DNA from: Croceicoccus hydrothermalis
GTDB taxonomy: Bacteria; Pseudomonadota; Alphaproteobacteria; Sphingomonadales; Sphingomonadaceae
Assembly (NCBI RefSeq): GCF_022378335.1
Contig: NZ_JAIQCI010000020.1
Coordinates: 182,436-246,435, forward strand
DNA: 64,000 bases
Direction: 5' to 3'
Numbering within the stretch: the first letter of the stretch is position 1; each line of letters starts with the position of its first letter. The position numbers were made by a program, and so were the translations under genes. The notes beneath the pieces were generated by a model. That model made no database searches, was not told the DNA's origin, and saw nothing but the letters and a program-made list of their open reading frames with translations. Of this stretch, positions 43,213 to 51,569 are shown one piece after another.

Positions 43213-43735
43213 GCAAGACCACCACCTTGGTCGCGGGCCTGCGCATGACCGGCATGGTCGCGCCGATGGTCCTCGATGGCCCGATCAACGGCGACTGGTT
43301 CGAAGCCTACGTGGCTCAAGTCCTCGTGCCCGAACTGCGCCGCGGCGACGTCGTCATCATGGACAACCTGTCGAGCCACAAGCGCGCGGCAGTCCGGGAG
43401 CGGATCGAAGCGGCGGGGGCAACCCTGCGCTTCCTCCCGCCCTATAGCCCCGACTTCAATCCCATCGAAAAGGCATTCTCGCGGCTCAAAGCCATGCTGC
43501 GCAAGGCTGGCGAGCGAACCGTCAGCGGCCTTTGGGACCTGATCGGCAAGCTCGTCGATATCTTCCAACCCAACGAATGCGCCAACTACTTCAGCTCGTG
43601 CGGCTATGAACCAGAATGAGTGGAAACTGCTCTAATCGATCGGCGCTGCCTGCAACAAACCTCTCAACTTCCCGGGTTTGCCCGCCGATGTTCGACTGCG
43701 GTTGCGATTTTCACGCTCCCCGACCTGATTCTTTT

Positions 43736-44794
43736 TCAGGCCTCTCGGTGTTTCGTCTCCGCGACCATGCCAAACAGGCCTTCGTTGTATTTCGTCAGCT
43801 GTTCCATCGAGAGATTTCGATAGGGGGTCATCGGGCACAGCGAATCCACCACGCCCCAGACGGGTTCGAGCTCCTCCAGCACCTCGTCCACCGGGCCGCA
43901 TTTGACGAAGGCCTGCACCATTTCATCGCTTACCTTGTCGATCACGCCCGACACATCGCCATGCTCGCCTGCGGCAAGCTGGCAATCGCGCGCCAGATCG
44001 CCGAAGCCGATGGAATCGAAGAAATCCTCGTATTCCTTGTACCCGGCGTATCCGGCCACGGTGGCACGGCTGTCGTCGATGGCTTGCTGCTTATCGTCGT
44101 TAATGGCGACCCAGGGCCAGGCGTTGATCTCGATATCCTCGCGCTTGCGGCCAAAGCGGGCGAGTTCGGAATGAATGAAATCGTTCTTCTGTACCGTGTA
44201 ATCGACAGTCCACAGCGCATGCACCATCAGCCCGTCGGCAATCTCCAGCGTCATGCTGGTCAGCTTGTCCTTGAGCGCGGCGATCCAGATCGGGACATTC
44301 TCGCGCACGGGCGGCGCGGTCATCATTTTCTCGGTCCATTCAAGGTCGTAATACTCGCCGTGCAGCGGCTCCATTTCCTTGTGACCGTTGGCGTTCACGT
44401 AACGGACGATCTTCACCACTTCGCGCAGGTGCGTCAGCAGCTTGCGGTGCGGTTCGCCATAAATACCTTCCAGCGCGCTGTGCAGCGACGTGCCCAGGCC
44501 GAGGATGAAACGCCCTTCGCTGATCGTGTCACACTCGATTGCGCAATAGGCGGTTTCCACCGGGCTGCGGGTGCCCGCCACGGCAATGCCGGTGGAGACC
44601 TTGAGCGTATCCGTCATCGCGGCGACGGCGGCCATAGGCACAAAGGGCGCGCCATAGATTTGCAGCGAGAAGACGCCCTCGAAGCCAACCTGCTCCATCT
44701 GCTTTGCAATGCCGCCCATCGCCGGTGCAGGCAGAACTGGCATCACCCCCCACCACTTGCGCTCACCGCCAGTCGCGTTCGTCAGTCTCGTCAT
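43736..44794 (-). CDS. LLM-class flavin/F420-dependent oxidoreductase 3
   Basis: 352 residues. WWGVMPVLPAPAMGGIAKQMEQVGFEGVFSLQIYGAPF, the core ISEGRFILGLGTS, and VPIWIAALKDKLTSMTLEIADGLMVHALWT are LLM features. It aligns well with the LLM at 47632 (both have TGI/SGIT, TRSP(V/L)ETA and GLG(T/S)S blocks), so they are paralogues. ATG at 44794 overlaps the oxygenase stop (ATGA). It is the third gene of a TetR-controlled operon with the Rieske pair, suggesting a sequential reaction. The substrate is unknown. Confidence 0.85.
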   Translation of the reverse strand: MTRLTNATGGERKWWGVMPVLPAPAMGGIAKQMEQVGFEGVFSLQIYGAPFVPMAAVAAMTDTLKVSTGIAVAGTRSPVETAYCAIECDTISEGRFILGLGTSLHSALEGIYGEPHRKLLTHLREVVKIVRYVNANGHKEMEPLHGEYYDLEWTEKMMTAPPVRENVPIWIAALKDKLTSMTLEIADGLMVHALWTVDYTVQKNDFIHSELARFGRKREDIEINAWPWVAINDDKQQAIDDSRATVAGYAGYKEYEDFFDSIGFGDLARDCQLAAGEHGDVSGVIDKVSDEMVQAFVKCGPVDEVLEELEPVWGVVDSLCPMTPYRNLSMEQLTKYNEGLFGMVAETKHREA

Positions 44795-45858
44795 GCTTTT
44801 TCGTATCCTATGATGTCGCTGCAATCTGCGCTGACATCATCACGATAGGCAAAGTCGCCGCGCGCCTGTCTTTCGGCAAGTTCCGTCATCAACACGCGGT
44901 ATTTCTGGCCTGCTTCATCCAGCGGGGAGTGCAAGTCCTTACGTTTTTCAGGACGCATGTAGCGTGGGCTCTGCGGCGAGGTCATCGAACTGTCCTGGCG
45001 TGAAACCTTGTAGCTCGCCTTGGGCATCATATAGCGAAAAAGATTGCTCTTTTTAACGTTCGACGTGTTCATCGCGTAGTCCAGCCGGGTGCGGTCACGG
45101 GTTTCCGGCACACAAGGGTGGAACAACTGCACGTTGTCACCTGGGCTGAACCGGCCATAGGCAATCGCGGCATGACTGCGCAAGTAGATGCGGATCACCT
45201 GGCGCACTTGCTGCACATCGTCGCGAACGCCGCCGAACATCTTCATGATCGGTGCAACCGACTTGTTCACGCAGGTGCGAACCATGGTGATGGTTTCGCT
45301 GTCGTGGAACACTTCCACCTTCTCGGAATCCATCTTCTCGTCACCCACGACGTCGGCATGGATAAAATCTGCGTGCGTCAGGTCGATCAGGTTTTCCAGG
45401 CTCAGCGGTGCGCAACAATCGAAGCGAACGGTACCCAGCATGTGCAGCGGCAGGCCGCCGTCTTCTGGCAGGTAGGGGATGCTGGGAACATGCTCGGGCG
45501 CGGCATTTTCAGGCTTGCCAAGCCAGCCCCAGACATACCCGTATTTCTCAAGAACCGGATAGTGGCCGCTTTCGTCCGTGTATTCGCTCTTGGTGTCAGC
45601 CAGCGGATCGTTGGGGTGGTTCTCTGCAGCAAGCACCTCGCCATCGGGTCCGCGCCACAGGTAGAACGGCTGGGAGTAAACAGCGCGGCGCACCGGCTTC
45701 TTGTCCACGGCAAAGCTGTGGGCCAGCGGGAACCAGGCATCGGTCAGCATGATTTCGTGCGGCATCCAGGCATTGACCTTGGCCGAGAATTGGCGCGGGT
45801 CTGAAGTGATCGGGTCATCGTTCGCGAGGGTTGCCGGATTTTCGGTAGTTTCTAGCAT
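44791..45858 (-). CDS. Rieske-oxygenase-like catalytic subunit lacking the Rieske cluster
   Basis: 355 residues. The catalytic domain keeps N156-x2-D159-x2-H162-x4-H167 (NLIDLTHADFIH), the conserved Asp bridge and two His ligands of the mononuclear iron in VanA/KshA-type oxygenases. In the N-terminal region, where the CxH and Cx2H Rieske ligands should be, it has PFYLWRGPDGEV followed by AENHPNDPLAD with no Cys, so the [2Fe-2S] site is lost although the domain is retained. The gene directly upstream has the opposite pattern. ATG at 45858, AAGGAG upstream. Confidence 0.8.
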   Translation of the reverse strand: MLETTENPATLANDDPITSDPRQFSAKVNAWMPHEIMLTDAWFPLAHSFAVDKKPVRRAVYSQPFYLWRGPDGEVLAAENHPNDPLADTKSEYTDESGHYPVLEKYGYVWGWLGKPENAAPEHVPSIPYLPEDGGLPLHMLGTVRFDCCAPLSLENLIDLTHADFIHADVVGDEKMDSEKVEVFHDSETITMVRTCVNKSVAPIMKMFGGVRDDVQQVRQVIRIYLRSHAAIAYGRFSPGDNVQLFHPCVPETRDRTRLDYAMNTSNVKKSNLFRYMMPKASYKVSRQDSSMTSPQSPRYMRPEKRKDLHSPLDEAGQKYRVLMTELAERQARGDFAYRDDVSADCSDIIGYEKA

Positions 45859-45889
45859 GGCAGGCTCCTTATCCTGGTACGGTTTGCTC

Positions 45890-46813
45890 TCAGGCGACTT
45901 TGTCTTGCTGTTCAACGCTGGCCGCAACCTTTTCCCGCAGATCGTCTGCGTGGATCGATGCTGAGGGTTTCAGCACCCGCAGCGCAGCGCCATCGATATG
46001 ATCGTGCACGCGCAGTGGCGTGCCCACACCCATGGCCTTGGCTGCAAGGCCATGACGTTCGGGCGAAAGTATGGCGCGCCAGCGCACCTGCGTGACTCGG
46101 CGCGCGCCAGGTACCGGCGCGAGCGTGGCATGCAAAAGCAGGTTGAATTCGTCATCCCGCAACGTGAGATCGCTTTCGCCGGTTACGGGATCGGTGGCGA
46201 TCCGCAGGCTGATCGGAAAATCGGATGTGAAGGGGGCGGGCCAGTGCGGCGATGCCCATTGGCAAGACCGTTCCATCACCAGTTGCCCTTCCTGTTCGCA
46301 AAGGTCTGACAGCAGGTAGGGCGAGAAGCGCACGCCCTTGATTGAAATCAGCAGCGAGGGATCATCGAACAGCGCCGCGATATACTGGCCATGCTCCAGC
46401 GCCACGGTGGACGTGCCCGAAAGGGGCAATGTATAGCCATCATCGGCTGGCAGCGGCGCCTTTGCATCGAGGCAGATGCGCACGAAGCCCGCGCTTTCAT
46501 GCACGCCAAAGGATCTGGCCTTGTAAACCGGGGGAAATTTTCGCTCGCTCTTCAGATTGGGAATGTCGATCAGCCGGCCGCTTGCGCCGTCATACGTCCA
46601 GCCGTGATAACCGCACTGTATTGCACCATTGCCCAGGATGCAGCCGAGCGAAAGCGGCGCGCGGCGATGCGGGCAGCGATCTTCCAGCGCGCGGACAGCG
46701 CCATCGGTGTCGCGCCAGAGCACAATCGGTTGATCGCCAATATCAACGCTGAGCGGTTTTTCCGCACTTACTTCTTCAGAGCGGGCCACTGCCCACCAAA
46801 CTGTTTCGGTCAT
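45890..46813 (-). CDS. Rieske [2Fe-2S] protein without mononuclear-iron site
   Basis: 307 residues. Full Rieske motif: C47-P-H49 in DRCPHRRAPLS and C67-x2-H70 in IQCGYHGWTY. The downstream region, where the D-x2-H-x4-H iron ligands should be, contains none; it retains a degenerate catalytic domain of similar length to oxygenase alpha subunits. It is next to a protein with the reverse loss, so the two probably form a heteromer in which electrons pass from this Rieske centre to the neighbour's iron. The start at 46813 is 33 bp from the tandem TetR operator. Confidence 0.85.
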   Translation of the reverse strand: MTETVWWAVARSEEVSAEKPLSVDIGDQPIVLWRDTDGAVRALEDRCPHRRAPLSLGCILGNGAIQCGYHGWTYDGASGRLIDIPNLKSERKFPPVYKARSFGVHESAGFVRICLDAKAPLPADDGYTLPLSGTSTVALEHGQYIAALFDDPSLLISIKGVRFSPYLLSDLCEQEGQLVMERSCQWASPHWPAPFTSDFPISLRIATDPVTGESDLTLRDDEFNLLLHATLAPVPGARRVTQVRWRAILSPERHGLAAKAMGVGTPLRVHDHIDGAALRVLKPSASIHADDLREKVAASVEQQDKVA

Positions 46814-46845
46814 AATCGACTCGCATCTCCCAATGGGTGTCTTAT

Positions 46846-46879
46846 GACAATTAAATTGACGGATGACAATTTAATTGTC
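46846..46879. promoter_or_regulatory. Tandem palindromic TetR operators
   Basis: Two 15-bp palindromes lie 19 bp centre to centre. The right one (46865-46879, GACAATTTAATTGTC) is perfect around its centre; the left one (46846-46860) differs only at two symmetric positions. The outer parts also form a 14-bp inverted repeat. They lie between the divergent Rieske gene (start 46813) and tetR (start 46891), ending 11 bp before the tetR start codon, so they probably control both. Confidence 0.82.
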
Positions 46880-46890
46880 AATGTCTGAGA

Positions 46891-47598
46891 ATGGCAACGA
46901 TAGCTCGAAATCCTGCGGATTCTGCGAAACAGGGTTCAAGTCAGCCGGTCCGGCGTGAACGGGGCAGGGGCCGCCCACGTGCGGATGCAAAGGAATCGGT
47001 GGATGAGGCCGCGCTGCTGCGCACCGCCTTCACCACCTTTGCCAATCTCGGATATGAAGCCGCCACCATGCGCGCGATGGCGCGTGAACTGGGCGTAAGC
47101 CACAATCTGCTGAATGTGCGCTTCGGCAAGAAGTCGCAGCTTTGGAAGGCTGCGGTCGATTGGCGACTGAAAGAGGCTGCGCGGGACGTGGAGATTGCCT
47201 TCGATCCAACCCGCTCGCCCGAAGAACAACTGCGCGACCTCGTGTTTCGCTTTTGTCGCTGGGCCATCATCAATTCGGACATCGTGGCGATCAGCCAGCA
47301 AGAGGGAAGGGAGCCCAGTTGGCGCCTCGATTACCTGACCGAACGCTTCACTCTGCCGTTCCAGCGCCGCCTGCAGAAGCTGCTGGAACAGGTTGCCTCC
47401 GGCACCAGTTTGCGCCCGCTTGGCTCGTCTGCGCTGTTGGCGCTGCTGGTTCACGGCGTGGGCTCGTTCTTTGCGCTTGGTCCGTTGTACGAAAGGATGC
47501 TGCCCGATGCGCCGCAGGGAAGTGCTGGCAGGCAGACGGACGAAGATCGCGCAGATACCATGGCTGAATTCCTGCTGGCCGGGCTGTTCGCTGGCTGA
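46891..47598 (+). CDS. TetR-family transcriptional regulator
   Basis: 235 residues. An N-terminal disordered basic stretch (RRERGRGRPRADAKE) leads into the HTH domain (LLRTAFTTFANLGYEAATMRAMARELGVSHNLLNVRFGKKSQLWKAAVDW), followed by a helical ligand-binding domain with LLVHGVGSFFALG. It is likely a repressor released by a pathway compound. It diverges from the Rieske operon with two palindromes in the short 77-bp intergenic region and is the only TetR in the window. Confidence 0.92.
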   Translation: MATIARNPADSAKQGSSQPVRRERGRGRPRADAKESVDEAALLRTAFTTFANLGYEAATMRAMARELGVSHNLLNVRFGKKSQLWKAAVDWRLKEAARDVEIAFDPTRSPEEQLRDLVFRFCRWAIINSDIVAISQQEGREPSWRLDYLTERFTLPFQRRLQKLLEQVASGTSLRPLGSSALLALLVHGVGSFFALGPLYERMLPDAPQGSAGRQTDEDRADTMAEFLLAGLFAG

Positions 47599-47631
47599 TC
47601 CGGCGCGGGGCGACGGTCGACAGACAGCTTC

Positions 47632-48651
47632 TTAGAAGAACAGATCGGCGATTCGCTTGCGGTATGTGGCCGCCTTGTCCTCCTTCATGCCGAATTGCGG
47701 CACAACGGGCGTGATGGAATCGGCAAAAGCAGCTCGTTCGATTACCTGCGTCTTCACATCATCAGCAGAGCCAAGTACGGTGATTGCGCTCACCATTTCA
47801 TCGGGGCAGGACTGTGCCATCCCCGCGTAATCCTGCTGTGCGAAGGCCGCCTGGATGGCCTTGGCCTCCTTGCCGAAGCCGATCGCCTCGAAATATCGCA
47901 GGTACTGGGGAGACTGGGTGTAGAAGGCCACATTGGCGCGCGCGTCGGCAATGGCCTCATCGCGGTCGTCATTGATCACCGTGAAGATCATCAGATTCAG
48001 GTCGAAGTCGGACCTATCCCGATTGCTCCTTTCAAGCCCAGCGCCAAGGTGCGGGCCAACCTTCTCGTGGATCCATTGCGTGGTCCACAGCGGGTGGCCC
48101 AGCAGCCCATCGGCAATTTCGCCTGCCTGTTCGCAAGCCTTCTCGAAAATCGCCGGCAGGTAGATGGGAACGGCGGATCTGCGCGCCGGGCCGGTCAGGC
48201 GGAAGTGCGAGAGATCGAGCGTTGCATATTCGCCCTCCAGCTTCTGCAATTCGCCCGTGTGCCCTTTGGCGATCACGGCGCGCACCTGTTGCACCACTTC
48301 GCGCATATGCGCCAAGGGCTTGCCATAAGGCATGCCAAAGCTGCCTTCGATCTGGCTTTGCGCGCTGGAGCCAAGACCCAGCACCGCGCGGCCATCGCTG
48401 ATGTGATCCAGATCGATCACGCTGCATGCTGTTTCCAGCGGGCTGCGGGTGAAGGCGAGGGTGATCCCGCTGCCCAGCTTGATGCGGCTGGTGACTGCCG
48501 CCGCAGCTGCAAGCGTGACCTGGGGAAGACCGAATATCTGCGGCACCCAGACCCCTTCAATCCCGGCTGCTTCCCATTCCTGCACCAGCGGCACAAGCTG
48601 CCCGGCAGGAAGAACGGGCAACTGGGTCCAGACCTTCTTGCCGGCGAACAT
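47632..48651 (-). CDS. LLM-class flavin/F420-dependent oxidoreductase 4
   Basis: 339 residues: VWTQLPVLPAGQLVPLVQEWEAAGIEGVWVPQIFG, core ISDGRAVLGLGSSAQS, and VPIYLPAIFEKACEQAGEIADGLLGHPLWT. Paralogue of the LLM at 43736. Its ATG overlaps the preceding epoxide-hydrolase-like stop (TGATG). It is the last gene of the operon sulfotransferase-ferredoxin-LEH-LLM, so its reaction may follow on from products handled by the upstream genes. Confidence 0.85.
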   Translation of the reverse strand: MFAGKKVWTQLPVLPAGQLVPLVQEWEAAGIEGVWVPQIFGLPQVTLAAAAAVTSRIKLGSGITLAFTRSPLETACSVIDLDHISDGRAVLGLGSSAQSQIEGSFGMPYGKPLAHMREVVQQVRAVIAKGHTGELQKLEGEYATLDLSHFRLTGPARRSAVPIYLPAIFEKACEQAGEIADGLLGHPLWTTQWIHEKVGPHLGAGLERSNRDRSDFDLNLMIFTVINDDRDEAIADARANVAFYTQSPQYLRYFEAIGFGKEAKAIQAAFAQQDYAGMAQSCPDEMVSAITVLGSADDVKTQVIERAAFADSITPVVPQFGMKEDKAATYRKRIADLFF

Positions 48652-49031
48652 CAGCCAAAGCCCTTCGCGGTATCGAAATAGTCACGCCACGAAATGATCT
48701 TGTCGCCGTCCATCTCGAACACGCCCATCAGCTTGAGCGAAATAATGAGCTTGCCATCCTTGTCGTGGAAATTGTCGGTCCGCTCGGTCAGCACCACGTT
48801 GCCGTTCGAAGCGACGTGGTGAACGATCACCTCGCCGCTTTCGATCGGGTACATATGCGCAAAACCATCCATGAAGGCCTTGGCCTCGGCAAAGCCGGTG
48901 GTCTTGGAAATGCCGACGTTTTCCCAAACCGTCTGGTCGGTAAAACGCTTCTCCATCGATGCCATCATGTTCGCCAGAGTAGGCTTCCACTCCTCGAAGA
49001 AGGCGAGGACTTCGGCTTGCGCGTCAGCCAT
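48651..49031 (-). CDS. Limonene-1,2-epoxide-hydrolase-like protein
   Basis: 126 residues, the closest of the three to canonical LEH: VVLTERTDNFHDKDGKLI and GVFEMDGDKIISWRDYFD, giving the Arg-x-Asp pair and the distal Asp of the LEH triad. Expected activity: hydrolysis of an epoxide to a diol. It lies 2 bp downstream of the ferredoxin and overlaps the LLM gene. Confidence 0.82.
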   Translation of the reverse strand: MADAQAEVLAFFEEWKPTLANMMASMEKRFTDQTVWENVGISKTTGFAEAKAFMDGFAHMYPIESGEVIVHHVASNGNVVLTERTDNFHDKDGKLIISLKLMGVFEMDGDKIISWRDYFDTAKGFG

Positions 49032-49033
49032 GC

Positions 49034-49351
49034 TCAGTCTTCCTGGGCAATCGTGACGGTCACTCCGTCAAGCGCATCGGTCATTGCGATCTGGCAGGAA
49101 AGGCGCGAGGTCTCGTTGCGATGGTCCGAACTGTCGAGAAGGTCGCTTTCATCCTCGGTCATTTCGGGCAGCTTGTCGGCAAATGAAGGGTCTACATGTA
49201 CATGGCAGGTGGCGCATGAACAGCACCCGCCGCACAAGGCCAGCAGTTCGTCGAAACCGTCGTCGCGAATGATCTCCATCAGCGTCAGACCGGCTTCGGC
49301 CTCCACTTCCTTGCTGTTGCCAGAACGGTCGATCACTTTGATTTTAGGCAT
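49034..49351 (-). CDS. Adrenodoxin-type [2Fe-2S] ferredoxin
   Basis: 105 residues. Cluster cysteines in [10 protein letters not shown] (C-x5-C-x2-C) near residues 40-49 and the distal Cys in RLSCQIAM near 86, as in adrenodoxin/putidaredoxin-type ferredoxins. An extra Cys follows the first motif. It could donate electrons to the Rieske oxygenase pair nearby or to a P450 elsewhere; no ferredoxin reductase is present in the window. It is co-transcribed with the epoxide-hydrolase-like and LLM genes. Confidence 0.92.
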   Translation of the reverse strand: MPKIKVIDRSGNSKEVEAEAGLTLMEIIRDDGFDELLALCGGCCSCATCHVHVDPSFADKLPEMTEDESDLLDSSDHRNETSRLSCQIAMTDALDGVTVTIAQED

Positions 49352-49368
49352 GTCTTTCTCCGTAGAAA

Positions 49369-50637
49369 CTATCTGACTTCGACTTCGACCGGGAATCGAT
49401 CGAAGTAAAACTGGAAATGCTGGCGGATGTCCTCGGCGGTAATGCCGAAGTCGCCCTCCAGGTTGAAACGCACCTTGCCCTTGACCGCCGGATCATGATC
49501 CTTGTGGTACTGGTGCAGGGTCTTGAGTGTGGCCTCGTCCAGCGGGATTTCCGCCATGTCGTAGATCCGTTGCAGGATCGGGTCGGGGTCCTTGATCCAC
49601 TGGTGAAAATAGACGTCGATCGTCTGGTCTTCCGGCAGGCAGTCGCGATCCTTCACGCAGCGTGAAAGCAAGGTCTTGTAGCGATCGATCCAGTAGCCCT
49701 TCGGCTCCTCAGGATCGCTCTTCGTGCGCAGCACGCGCGAGGCATAGAGCCACATCGACAAGGTCGACCGGATCGAGCCAACCGGGTCGCGGTGCGTGAT
49801 CACGAATGTCGCATCGGGAAAGGTCTTATAGAGAACCGGCAGCTGTTCCATGTGCTGCGGGCACTTGATCACCCAGCGGTTCGGTCCTTTGAGGAAGGTT
49901 AGCACCTGCAGGCCCTTCTTCAGGTAGGCATAGGTGCCGCTCTGGTCGTGCGAGAGGTAGTAATCGCGCCACCTTGGCACCAGTGCCATCCATTCGAGCA
50001 GGTAGGATGAAAAATCGAGCGCCTGCAGCTCGATATCCTCGCTGATATGGTCGGGCGAGAATTCGTGCATGTAGCTCATCATCGGCAGCACCGCTTCCTG
50101 CTGCTGCCACCCTGCCTCCGCCTTGGTCCAGCGCGGGTTGGGATCGTCCGGCGTCGGCTCGTCCTCTGCCGTGGGGACCGGGGCGATGGCTTCCCACCAG
50201 GGTAGCGAGCGCAGCCGCTTGTCGGCGGAAAGCAGGCCCAGCAAATGGGTGGTCCCCGAACGCGGCGGACCAGCCACGATGATCGGACGATCAATTTCGA
50301 TGTCGAGAATTTCCGGGTGGCGCTTGCAGATGTCTTCCACGCGCAGGCGGTCAGCCGCATAGCGTACGAACATGGTCCACAGGCCTGCGCGGCCAACGGG
50401 TGAGAGGAATTCATCCTCTTCCACACATTCGCACCACAGGTCCAGCCGCTCGACAAAGTCCATCGCGCCGAAATCATTGAGGCCGGTCTGGGCCTTGGCG
50501 GCACCCATGATGGCCGCAGAAGAGAAGTCGAAACTGGCTTGCGAAGCGGCGGCAAGGGCGGCCTTTTGCGCTTCGTCCAGCACGGGCGCGCGCATGTCTT
50601 TGATCTCGAACACCTGGCCCTTGGCGGCTTGTGTCAC
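49369..50637 (-). CDS. Sulfotransferase-family protein
   Basis: About 422 residues. PAPS-binding P-loop-like [17 protein letters not shown] near residue 121, [13 protein letters not shown] and [18 protein letters not shown] (3'-phosphate-binding region), consistent with the bacterial sulfotransferase family (Pfam Sulfotransfer_3). Whether these act as true sulfotransferases in degraders is unknown. I chose GTG at 50637 (GGGAG 9 nt upstream); GTG at 50655 is an alternative. First gene of the leftward operon, divergent from the SDR at 50773; a relative lies at 55787. Confidence 0.83.
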   Translation of the reverse strand: MTQAAKGQVFEIKDMRAPVLDEAQKAALAAASQASFDFSSAAIMGAAKAQTGLNDFGAMDFVERLDLWCECVEEDEFLSPVGRAGLWTMFVRYAADRLRVEDICKRHPEILDIEIDRPIIVAGPPRSGTTHLLGLLSADKRLRSLPWWEAIAPVPTAEDEPTPDDPNPRWTKAEAGWQQQEAVLPMMSYMHEFSPDHISEDIELQALDFSSYLLEWMALVPRWRDYYLSHDQSGTYAYLKKGLQVLTFLKGPNRWVIKCPQHMEQLPVLYKTFPDATFVITHRDPVGSIRSTLSMWLYASRVLRTKSDPEEPKGYWIDRYKTLLSRCVKDRDCLPEDQTIDVYFHQWIKDPDPILQRIYDMAEIPLDEATLKTLHQYHKDHDPAVKGKVRFNLEGDFGITAEDIRQHFQFYFDRFPVEVEVR

Positions 50638-50704
50638 TTGCTCCTGCTCCCTCACTGCATCCTGTCTCCGATTACTCGTAGATGCGGAGGCGGGTAATCT
50701 TTGC

Positions 50705-50720
50705 CCTACCGAAAGATATG
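50705..50720. promoter_or_regulatory. Putative operator box 8 (CCTACC-GAAA-GATATG, one mismatch)
   Basis: One deviation from CCTNYC-N4-GRNAGG. It lies in the divergent region between the sulfotransferase-family gene and the SDR starting at 50773, 52 bp from the latter. The 52-bp spacing is identical to that of boxes at 37309 and 60386 to their rightward genes, which supports it despite the mismatch. Confidence 0.45.
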
Positions 50721-50772
50721 CTGCGCGACAGGCAAATGCCGTTAGATCGAATGGGGAGAGGATAACGCCGAG

Positions 50773-51558
50773 ATGACAGACAAGCTGTTCGATCTGACAG
50801 GTAAGGTGGCGCTGGTAACCGGCGCGAACTCCGGTCTGGGCTTCGGTTTTGCCGAAGGGCTGGCACGGGCTGGCAGCGACCTGGTCATCTGGGGCCGGCG
50901 CAAGGAAGCGAATGAGCAGGCAGCCGAAAAGCTGCGCGCACTGGGCGTCAAGGTTCATTCCTCCGAAGTGGATGTGACCGACGAGGCGCAGATCGTAGCC
51001 GGCGTGGCCGATGCACTGGCCGCAATGGGGCGCATAGATACCGCGGTCGCCAATGCAGGGATCGCCAGCGCCAAGCCTTTCATCGAAATGGATGCCGACA
51101 CTTACAACTCGCTGATGGCCGTGAACCAGCACGGGGTGGTGTTTACCTTGCGAGAAGTGGCCAAACACATGGTTGCCCGCGCCGAGGCAGGCGATCCGGG
51201 CGGTTCGATGATCCTATGCGGCAGCGGTTCCATATTCCAGGGCGTGCCCACGCTGACGCATTATGGCGCGGCCAAGGGGGCGCTGGCGGCCTTGTCAAAA
51301 GGACTCGCCGCCGAACTTGGGCCGTATGGTATTCGCTGCAACGTCATCGCGCCCGGCTTTATCATTACCGAAATGACCATGGCCGATCCGGAGTACGGCC
51401 AGATGCTGGCCGATGCCGTTGCCGCCAAGGCACCCATCGGGCGCGCTGGCATGCCTGACGATCTGTGGGGCGCGGTGGTTTATCTCGCCAGCGACCTTTC
51501 GCGCTATCACACCGGCGACACGCTGGTGATCGATGGCGGGAAAATGTTCAACAACTAG
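50773..51558 (+). CDS. Short-chain dehydrogenase/reductase (SDR)
   Basis: 261 residues. TGANSGLGFGFAEGLARAG Rossmann motif, ANAGIAS near 95, catalytic Ser in LCGSGSIFQG, YGAAK, and YHTGDTLVIDGG. GGGGAGAGG precedes the ATG. First gene of the 50773-59508 operon of eleven genes. Probably oxidises a hydroxyl group to a ketone; substrate unknown. Confidence 0.9.
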   Translation: MTDKLFDLTGKVALVTGANSGLGFGFAEGLARAGSDLVIWGRRKEANEQAAEKLRALGVKVHSSEVDVTDEAQIVAGVADALAAMGRIDTAVANAGIASAKPFIEMDADTYNSLMAVNQHGVVFTLREVAKHMVARAEAGDPGGSMILCGSGSIFQGVPTLTHYGAAKGALAALSKGLAAELGPYGIRCNVIAPGFIITEMTMADPEYGQMLADAVAAKAPIGRAGMPDDLWGAVVYLASDLSRYHTGDTLVIDGGKMFNN

Positions 51559-51569
51559 GAGCCTCCATC

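Larger units (their letters stand above)
40466..43619 (+). pseudogene. IS630 transposase catalytic part, split by IS66
   Basis: The second frame begins at the A7 run ([23 protein letters not shown]...) and reads LVFIDETWTATNM, the first DDE Asp region, up to GFPHGH at 40659. It resumes after the IS66 insertion at 43213 with RKTTTLVAGLRMTG, VVIMDNLSSHK (second Asp) and LPPYSPDFNPIEKAFSRLK (Glu), ending at 43619. If the IS66 copy and one 8-bp duplication are removed, the frame is restored exactly. The gene is therefore inactivated by a recent insertion. Confidence 0.9.
40028..43632. mobile_element. IS630-type element, interrupted by an IS66-type element
   Basis: Ends GAGCGGTTTCCAC (left) and GTGGAAACTGCTC (right) form near-perfect terminal inverted repeats, flanked by TA on both sides (40026-40027 and 43633-43634), as expected for the TA-targeting IS630/Tc1 superfamily. 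Removing the IS66 insertion and its 8-bp duplication leaves 1052 bp, a normal IS630 length. The host region lies between the KstD-like operon and the LLM/Rieske operon. Confidence 0.92.

Noticed and set aside
43635-43735. Coding remnant right of the IS630 element
   Set aside because: About 100 bp without a convincing frame or recognisable family sequence.
43724-43740. CCTGA...TCAGG hairpin at the end of the LLM gene as a terminator
   Set aside because: Only five base pairs, a 7-nt loop, and overlapping the stop codon of the LLM gene; too weak to call.
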